From: Actinomycetota bacterium
GTDB taxonomy: Bacteria; Actinomycetota; Thermoleophilia; RBG-16-64-13
Reading direction: 5' to 3'
DNA: 46,011 bases
Assembly: GCA_012523095.1 (NCBI GenBank)
Contig: JAAYJE010000055.1
Coordinates: 1 to 46,011, forward strand
The notes beneath the pieces are model-generated. The model was not told the DNA's origin, searched no databases, and saw nothing but the letters and a program-made list of their open reading frames with translations. Below are positions 41,109-46,011 of this stretch, piece by piece; within the stretch, counting starts at the first letter, position 1, and every line of letters starts with the position of its first letter. The position numbers were made by a program, and so were the translations under genes.

Positions 41109-42464
41109 ATGAGCCGGGAGAAACTGGTAGTCATAGGTGGAGACGCCGCCGCTATGACCGCGGCCTCGCAGGTCAGACGGGGGCGGACGGACATGGAGAT
41201 CGTCGCCTTCGAGAAGGGGAACTACGTGTCGTACGCGGCATGCGGCATCCCGTACTACGTCGGCGGCCTGATCGACGGTCTCGACAAGTTACTGATCAGA
41301 ACCCCTGAGGAGTTCCAGAAGAGACAGGATATCGAGGCGCGCGTACGCCAGGAGGTCGTTCACATCCTGCCGAACGAAGCGAAAGTGGTGGTCCGAGATC
41401 TCGAGTCGAGCCGGGAGTATGAAGAGCCTTACGACCATCTTCTGATAGCCACCGGGGCGCGAGCCGTCCGACCTGCGCTTCCCGGGATCGACTCCCAGGA
41501 TGTCTTCGGGATGACTTCGCTCGACGACGCCCAAGCCTTGCGTGAACGGCTCGAGCGGGAGAAGCCCAAACACGCAGTTGTCGTGGGGAGTGGGTACATC
41601 GGGCTCGAGATGGCGGAAGCCTTGATGCGTTGGGACCTGGACGTGAGCATTGTGGGCAGGGCTCCCCAACTTCTGAGAAGTCTCGATCCGGACATGGGGG
41701 CGCTGGTGTCGGGCGCCCTCGCGGACGAAGGAGTGCACCTCTACCTCGGCGAAGCCGTGACGGCCTTCGAGGAGACGGCCGGCCGGGTATCCGCCGTCGT
41801 CACGGAGAAGCGGACCCTACCGGCCGACTTGGTGGTCATGGGGATGGGTTTTAGACCCAACACCGATCTGGCCCGCGAGGCCGGACTGCCTCTGGGTCTC
41901 AAAGACGCCGTGAAGGTAGACGATCACATGAAGACCACGCTCGAGCGGGTCTGGGCCGCAGGTGACTGCGTGGAGACGGTCCAGCTTGTGACGGGCCGGC
42001 CTTTCTGGGCGTCGCTTGCTACGGTTGCAAGCAAGCAGGGCCGCGTAGCCGGCACGAACATAGCCGGCGGCGACGCTTCGTTCATGGGAACGTCCGGAAC
42101 GGTGATCCTCAGGGCCGGGCCCATTGAGATCGCCCACACCGGGCTTTCGGAGGCCGATCTTTCCTGCGATGAGATCCCCTTCGTCTCGGCCAAGGTCGAC
42201 ACCCGCACTCTGGCCCGGTACTACCCTGGCTCGGAACCCATGAGCGTGAAGCTGATCGCTGAACGCGGCGCGGGCCGTCTCTTGGGTGGGCAGATAGTGG
42301 GAGGCGGAGGTGCGGCCATGCGCATCAACGTCCTCGCGACTGCGCTCCAGACCCGCATGACCATCGACGAGATCGCGCGACTCGACCTAGCCTACTCGCC
42401 CGCATTCTCCAGCGTGTGGGACCCGTTGCTATTGGCCGCACGCCAGTTGTGCGACCGATGTTGA
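41109..42464 (+). CDS. Pyridine nucleotide-disulfide oxidoreductase, CoA-disulfide-reductase-like
   Basis: 451 aa. FAD site at the N-terminus (VVIGGDAAAMTAASQVRR), single redox Cys C45 in SYAACGIPYYVGG as in CoA-disulfide reductases and NADH oxidases (Nox/CoADR), second dinucleotide fold VVVGSGYIGLEMAEAL, FAD-binding VWAAGDC, and a C-terminal dimerisation domain (FVSAKVDTRTLARYYPGSEPMSVKLI). The enzyme would reduce CoA disulfide, polysulfide or O2 with NAD(P)H. It is a single gene, divergent from lgt. Confidence 0.88.
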   Translation: MSREKLVVIGGDAAAMTAASQVRRGRTDMEIVAFEKGNYVSYAACGIPYYVGGLIDGLDKLLIRTPEEFQKRQDIEARVRQEVVHILPNEAKVVVRDLESSREYEEPYDHLLIATGARAVRPALPGIDSQDVFGMTSLDDAQALRERLEREKPKHAVVVGSGYIGLEMAEALMRWDLDVSIVGRAPQLLRSLDPDMGALVSGALADEGVHLYLGEAVTAFEETAGRVSAVVTEKRTLPADLVVMGMGFRPNTDLAREAGLPLGLKDAVKVDDHMKTTLERVWAAGDCVETVQLVTGRPFWASLATVASKQGRVAGTNIAGGDASFMGTSGTVILRAGPIEIAHTGLSEADLSCDEIPFVSAKVDTRTLARYYPGSEPMSVKLIAERGAGRLLGGQIVGGGGAAMRINVLATALQTRMTIDEIARLDLAYSPAFSSVWDPLLLAARQLCDRC

Positions 42465-42485
42465 CGGCCCATCACGACCTGTGGT

Positions 42486-42866
42486 TTATCCGGCAGGTCG
42501 TATATCGGTCATGTCCTCGCAGCCGTCCGCAGACGGGTCCGTGGCTCCCGCGTACTGGAGTCCGAAGTAGCGGCAGAGCTTGCTCTCGTCGGCCTGCGTG
42601 AGGGCCTGTTCGTCGTCTACCTTAGGTGCGGCCTTGACCCTATCTTTGGTATGGGGAACCGACAGCCGGTCGCCCGAGCGTCGGACCTCGCCTGCCGGCA
42701 CCATGATCTTCTTGAGGCCGAGTAACCCGGTTTCGACGACCAGCCACTTGAGACCCCCCGTGGCGTCGCCGTAGATGACGTCCTCGACCGTGCCGATCTT
42801 GTCACCGTCGAGATCGTAGAGGTCGTGACCGGTCCATTCCGTTGTCAGCTTGTCCTTCTCTGTCAC
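42486..42866 (-). CDS. PRC-barrel domain protein
   Basis: 126 aa from GTG 42866 behind GGAAGGAG; the longer frame upstream has no such site. The PRC-barrel fold is at residues 1-75 (WTGHDLYDLDGDKIGTVEDVIYGDATGGLKWLVVETGLLGLKKIMVPAGEV). The C-terminal half (KDRVKAAPKVDDEQALTQADESKLCRYFGLQYAG) matches a common actinobacterial stress-type PRC protein layout. These proteins are thought to bind RNA or proteins; the role here is unknown. Confidence 0.85.
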   Translation of the reverse strand: MTEKDKLTTEWTGHDLYDLDGDKIGTVEDVIYGDATGGLKWLVVETGLLGLKKIMVPAGEVRRSGDRLSVPHTKDRVKAAPKVDDEQALTQADESKLCRYFGLQYAGATDPSADGCEDMTDIRPAG

Positions 42867-43016
42867 TGCTGCTCCTTCCGGGGCTGGTGATCGTACCGTG
42901 TGCCTTTTACCCACAGCGCGCCCCGTCGAAAACACCCGGTTGCAGCCCGCCCATCGTCCGACGCGGTATCCTGTGGTTGCTACCTTTTCATACGATCCCG
43001 AACAAGGCGGTGCAGC

Positions 43017-43826
43017 ATGTTCTATCCTGTTCAGCTGGATTTGGACGAATCCAAGGTCGACCGGGCCACTGTGGTCCTCAATCCGGCTGCGTCAAAGCGC
43101 CTCATCGCCAAGGCCGTGGTGGCTTTGCCGGAGGTCAAGGACGCGTTCGCCAACGCGAGATTGGCCGTTTCTACCTCCACGAGTTCCGCGTTCATCCTGG
43201 AAGAACTGACCGGCGAGAAGGTCTCCCCCTACTGCTACTGCGTGGGCATGGTGGCGAACGGTACGCTCACCACGAGCGCGCAGGAGGACCGTGAATCAGC
43301 GCGCTTCTTCGTGAAAGGCCGGCGGGTGGAGGAAGAGGCTCGGACCTTCTTCGAAGCGTTCGAGAAGGGCGACGTCGCTATCAAAGGGGCCAATGCGGTG
43401 GATGCCCAAGGCCATGTGGGTATCCTGGCCGGGAACCCGGCCTCGGGGACCATCGGGACCCTCATGAGCCGGGTGGCGGTGCGCGGACTCCCGGTAGTGG
43501 TGCCGGTAGGTCTGGAGAAGCTGGTGACCTCCGTTGTCGATGCGGCCGCCGGCTGGGGCCAACTGATGCTTTCGCGGAGCATGGGCCTGCCGGTGTGGTT
43601 GTTTCCTTTCATGGCCGGACTGGTGGTCACGGAGATCGAAGCGCTCGGGATCCTGACCGGGGTAGGCGCGCGTCACATCGCGAGCGGGGGCATAGCAGGG
43701 AGCGAGGGGGCAGTGGTGTTGCTGCTCGAAGGTCACGCAGATAACCTGGCTGAAGCCTGGGATCTAATTGACGCCGTCAAGGACGAACCACCGATCCCCG
43801 TGCCGCGGCACCAGTTCTCCTGCTGA
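43017..43826 (+). CDS. Conserved-looking cytoplasmic protein of unknown function
   Basis: 269 aa from ATG 43017 (AAGGCGG upstream). The sequence is well ordered: AGASKRLIAKAVVALPEV-like helix, TSTSSAFILEELTGEKVSPYCYCVGMVANGTLTTSAQEDRESARFF, FEKGDVAIKGANAVDAQGHVGILAGNPASGTIGTLMSRVAVRGLPVVVPVGLEKLVTSV, and the tail HQFSC. The GNPASGTIG segment resembles a nucleotide- or phosphate-binding loop, but I do not recognise a family. No signal peptide or strong membrane helix is seen; it is 138 bp before the hydrolase gene. Confidence 0.75.
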   Translation: MFYPVQLDLDESKVDRATVVLNPAASKRLIAKAVVALPEVKDAFANARLAVSTSTSSAFILEELTGEKVSPYCYCVGMVANGTLTTSAQEDRESARFFVKGRRVEEEARTFFEAFEKGDVAIKGANAVDAQGHVGILAGNPASGTIGTLMSRVAVRGLPVVVPVGLEKLVTSVVDAAAGWGQLMLSRSMGLPVWLFPFMAGLVVTEIEALGILTGVGARHIASGGIAGSEGAVVLLLEGHADNLAEAWDLIDAVKDEPPIPVPRHQFSC

Positions 43827-43964
43827 GACGACCGGCCCGCGGGGCCGTCGCTGAAGGAGCAGCTCCGGAAGACTTGGGCGGAACCAGTCCTGCGCCGCTA
43901 TGAGCGTTCGGCAAGGAGGACGAGAGAGTCTTCTGCAGGTGGTTCCGAGGGAAAGACGGGTGAT

Positions 43965-44795
43965 ATGAGCGCCATTGTGAAGATAGCCGGTGTGCAGATG
44001 GAGCCCCGCCTGGGCGACACCGCCGGCAACCTGGCCCGGTGTGTGGAGATGTTGGGGGTGGCGGCCGCCCAGGGGGCTCAGCTGGTGATTTTTCCTGAGG
44101 CGGCGCTGAGCGGCTACATGTTCGGCAGCCTGGAGGAAGCCGTATCCTCGGCGGAGACCATCCCGGGTCCCAGCAGCGAGCGCATCGCCGAGCGCTGCCG
44201 CGAGCTGGGTGTCTACACGGTCTTCGGTCTCTTGGAGAAGGACGGCGACACCTGTTACAACGCCGCGGCCTTCGTGGGGCCGGACGGACTGATCGGCAGG
44301 TATCGCAAGCTCCATCTACCTTATGTGGGCGTCGACCGTTTCGTGGAGCGGGGTGATAGGCCGCCGCGCGTTCATGACACCAAGTTGGGCCGCATAGGGC
44401 TGAGCATCTGTTACGACCTCGACTTCCCCGAACAGGCTCGGATCCTCACGCTGCTCGGCGCCGAGGTGATAGTGAACATCTCCAACTGGCCGGAGGGCGT
44501 GGAGTTCGCTCCTCAGTACCTCGCTCACGCCCGGGCTCGGGAGAACATGGTCTATGTGGCCGCTGTGAATAGGGTGGGGGAGGAGCGCGGGGTCCGATTC
44601 ATCGGCCGGAGTAAGCTGATCGACCATCGGGGCATGCCGTTGGCCGAGGGGCTGCCTTATGAAGAAGACATCGTGTACGTCGCCATCAGTCCGTCGCGGG
44701 CCGGCGAGAAGCACCAGGTCATCATCCCGGGAGAACTTGAGATCGACTTGCTGCGCGACCGCCGGCCTGAGCTATACGGGCTGCTGACGCAGTAG
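43965..44795 (+). CDS. Carbon-nitrogen hydrolase (nitrilase/omega-amidase family)
   Basis: 276 aa. The catalytic triad Glu45 (IFPEAALSGY), Lys115 (GRYRKLHLPYVG) and Cys149 (GLSICYDLDFPE) is complete. The conserved GRSKLIDHRG and a YVAAVNRVG block complete the nitrilase-superfamily fold. Members hydrolyse amides, ureido compounds or nitriles; the sequence best suits the amidase branches. It is the last plus-strand gene before the convergent gene at the right edge. Confidence 0.92.
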   Translation: MSAIVKIAGVQMEPRLGDTAGNLARCVEMLGVAAAQGAQLVIFPEAALSGYMFGSLEEAVSSAETIPGPSSERIAERCRELGVYTVFGLLEKDGDTCYNAAAFVGPDGLIGRYRKLHLPYVGVDRFVERGDRPPRVHDTKLGRIGLSICYDLDFPEQARILTLLGAEVIVNISNWPEGVEFAPQYLAHARARENMVYVAAVNRVGEERGVRFIGRSKLIDHRGMPLAEGLPYEEDIVYVAISPSRAGEKHQVIIPGELEIDLLRDRRPELYGLLTQ

Positions 44796-44814
44796 ACAGG
44801 GGAGCTCGGGCCCG

Positions 44815-46011
44815 CTATTTGCGCATCGCATACCAGCTGCCGTCCGGGGAGTCGAGGCTGCTGCTCGACTTGGTCCATCCGCTCATGGTGTTCTCGTCGA
44901 TCAGAGCGCCTTGGAAGACGCTACCCTCGTACTCGAAGTCGATGAGGCCGTTCTCGTAAGTGACGGGGACGGGCCCGGCGGAGCTGCCCTCGAACTCCAC
45001 CGTCCAGTCGCCACGTGCTCCTCTAACGAACTCGATCCTCAGGTCTGATTGCTCCAGATCGATGGCCTGCAGCAAGAGGCCCTCCCATGCGCCTGCCAGA
45101 TCGGCGTCGGTGATATCGCCCCAGTCTATGCCGCCGAGCTCGGAGGTCGTGACGTGGACGGTCGAGTCTGTGGCGTCGGCCTCGTAGTCGCCGCCTGCGG
45201 CCGTCTCGCCGTTGTTCTCGGGCCTCTCATTCCCACCGCTGGTCTCAGTACTCTCGGAGTCCATGGGGGGGAGCGCGTCGGTGTCGTCGGGGGAGATCGA
45301 CACGTTGATCTGGAGCGGCCCGTCTTTGAGGCTCTTGTAGTTGCGGGCGTCCATGTAGATAGGGGTCCACACCGCGTCGGTGAGTTCGTCCACCTTCACG
45401 GAGACGGTGTCGCTCTCGGTGTCGACCGCGCTCTTGACCGCCACCCAAGTGGCCCCGTTCCAGTAGGCCATAGCCATAGTGTCGTCGGTGGCTCCCTCCG
45501 GGAGCAGGCTCTCCTTATAGGGCAAGGTGATGGTTATCTTCTTGTCGAAGGCCAGGTTGGCGGGCCCTAGGTGTATCCGCGGCCCCACGGAACAGATGAC
45601 GCCGGTGTCACTATTTGTCCCGTTCGCCAGGCTCGAGTCGACGGTCATGTTGAACAGGCCTTTCAGCACCTTCACTTCGACGGTCGTCGTAGCGTCTACG
45701 GCCCCCGATGGGAAGGCGATCTCGGCCCCCTGCACCTTGATCACACCGCCTTCCTCCGGCACCGGGTACTTCGCGCTGTCGAAGGGGACATCGATATCGG
45801 TGGACTCTCCCATGGTGGTCTTGACTGTTGGGACGCTCTTCCAGAGTACTCCCGCGCCGTATAGCGACCCCAACACCGCGGCTGCGATCACCACCAGCCC
45901 GGCGAGGGTCAGGAGGGCCCAGAACCACCAGGGCCGCTTCCGTTTGGCGCCGGGCATACCGGGCGTCGTGATGCCTGTGCCGGCGCCCCCGACAGCGGCG
46001 GCGCCCTCGAC
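44815..46011 (-). CDS. Membrane-anchored protein with beta-rich extracytoplasmic part, cut by right edge
   Basis: The frame stays open from ATG 45957 through 18 further codons to the edge (VEGAAAVGGAGTGITTPG), and this ATG has no ribosome site, so the true start probably lies beyond the window. One membrane helix (WWFWALLTLAGLVVIAAAVLGSLYG) follows a basic KRKR stretch. The next part (VIKVQGAEIAFPSGAVDATTTVEVKVL, then ITITLPYKESLLPEGATDD) resembles a ZU5-like domain. An acidic, Ser/Thr-rich linker (about residues 225-270 counted from that ATG) precedes a C-terminal beta domain. It may have a zinc ribbon before the linker, like 13883 and 16222. Confidence 0.75.
   Translation of the reverse strand, partial: VEGAAAVGGAGTGITTPGMPGAKRKRPWWFWALLTLAGLVVIAAAVLGSLYGAGVLWKSVPTVKTTMGESTDIDVPFDSAKYPVPEEGGVIKVQGAEIAFPSGAVDATTTVEVKVLKGLFNMTVDSSLANGTNSDTGVICSVGPRIHLGPANLAFDKKITITLPYKESLLPEGATDDTMAMAYWNGATWVAVKSAVDTESDTVSVKVDELTDAVWTPIYMDARNYKSLKDGPLQINVSISPDDTDALPPMDSESTETSGGNERPENNGETAAGGDYEADATDSTVHVTTSELGGIDWGDITDADLAGAWEGLLLQAIDLEQSDLRIEFVRGARGDWTVEFEGSSAGPVPVTYENGLIDFEYEGSVFQGALIDENTMSGWTKSSSSLDSPDGSWYAMRK

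Overview
The window is GC-rich, gene-dense bacterial DNA. It has GTG/TTG starts, purine-rich ribosome sites, many ATGA/GTGA overlaps, and lipoproteins with Thr-rich linkers after the lipobox. Together with DUF1385, WG-repeat and zinc-ribbon membrane proteins, this fits an actinobacterial-type genome. Three corrinoid proteins, two UroD-family methyltransferase homologues and a CoA-disulfide-reductase-like enzyme suggest an anaerobe living on methyl groups. The lineage is inference. I saw no rRNA, tRNA, CRISPR array, transposase or integrase.

Layout. Positions 1-3.4 kb: the start of a minus-strand gene cut by the left edge, a 90-aa winged-helix-like protein and an alpha-glucan phosphorylase. 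3.5-13.6 kb (locus A): a corrinoid protein and a GntR/UTRA regulator face a seven-gene plus-strand run made of a UroD-family protein, LivG, LivF, an AMP-forming CoA ligase, LivH, LivM and a LivK-type lipoprotein, closed by a strong hairpin. 13.9-18.7 kb: zinc-ribbon/TM proteins, a small membrane protein, a SAM methyltransferase, a WG-repeat protein and an MFS carrier. 18.8-22.6 kb (minus): an alpha/beta hydrolase, an SLH-type lipoprotein, a decayed coding stretch and a nitroreductase. 22.6-24.1 kb: a long non-coding stretch with a perfect palindrome, a well-supported candidate structured RNA, a second 90-aa winged-helix-like gene, a promoter with an operator-like hairpin, and a six-codon leader-like ORF. 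24.1-28.2 kb: an HD-GYP membrane protein, an MFS carrier and a DUF1385 protein.

28.3-33.3 kb (locus B): UroD2, corrinoid protein 2 and a Tat/LivK-type lipoprotein (minus) diverge from GntR2 and corrinoid protein 3 (plus) across a perfect 13-bp inverted repeat. 33.3-38.4 kb: a lipoprotein, a cytidylate-kinase-like protein and a molybdate locus (modB, a modA fusion, mop, modC) around a ModE-like palindrome. 38.5-46 kb: a truncated cupin fragment, an MFS paralogue, lgt, a CoADR-like flavoprotein, a PRC-barrel protein, an unknown conserved protein, a carbon-nitrogen hydrolase and a membrane-anchored protein running off the right edge.

Working idea (inference): loci A and B are related substrate-responsive demethylation modules. 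Each couples a GntR sensor, a corrinoid methyl carrier, a UroD-type methyltransferase and Liv-type uptake. Locus A also carries a CoA ligase, so its substrate may be a methylated or methoxylated carboxylic acid. The corrinoid-reactivating ATPase and the partner methyltransferase that would complete a pathway are not in the window.
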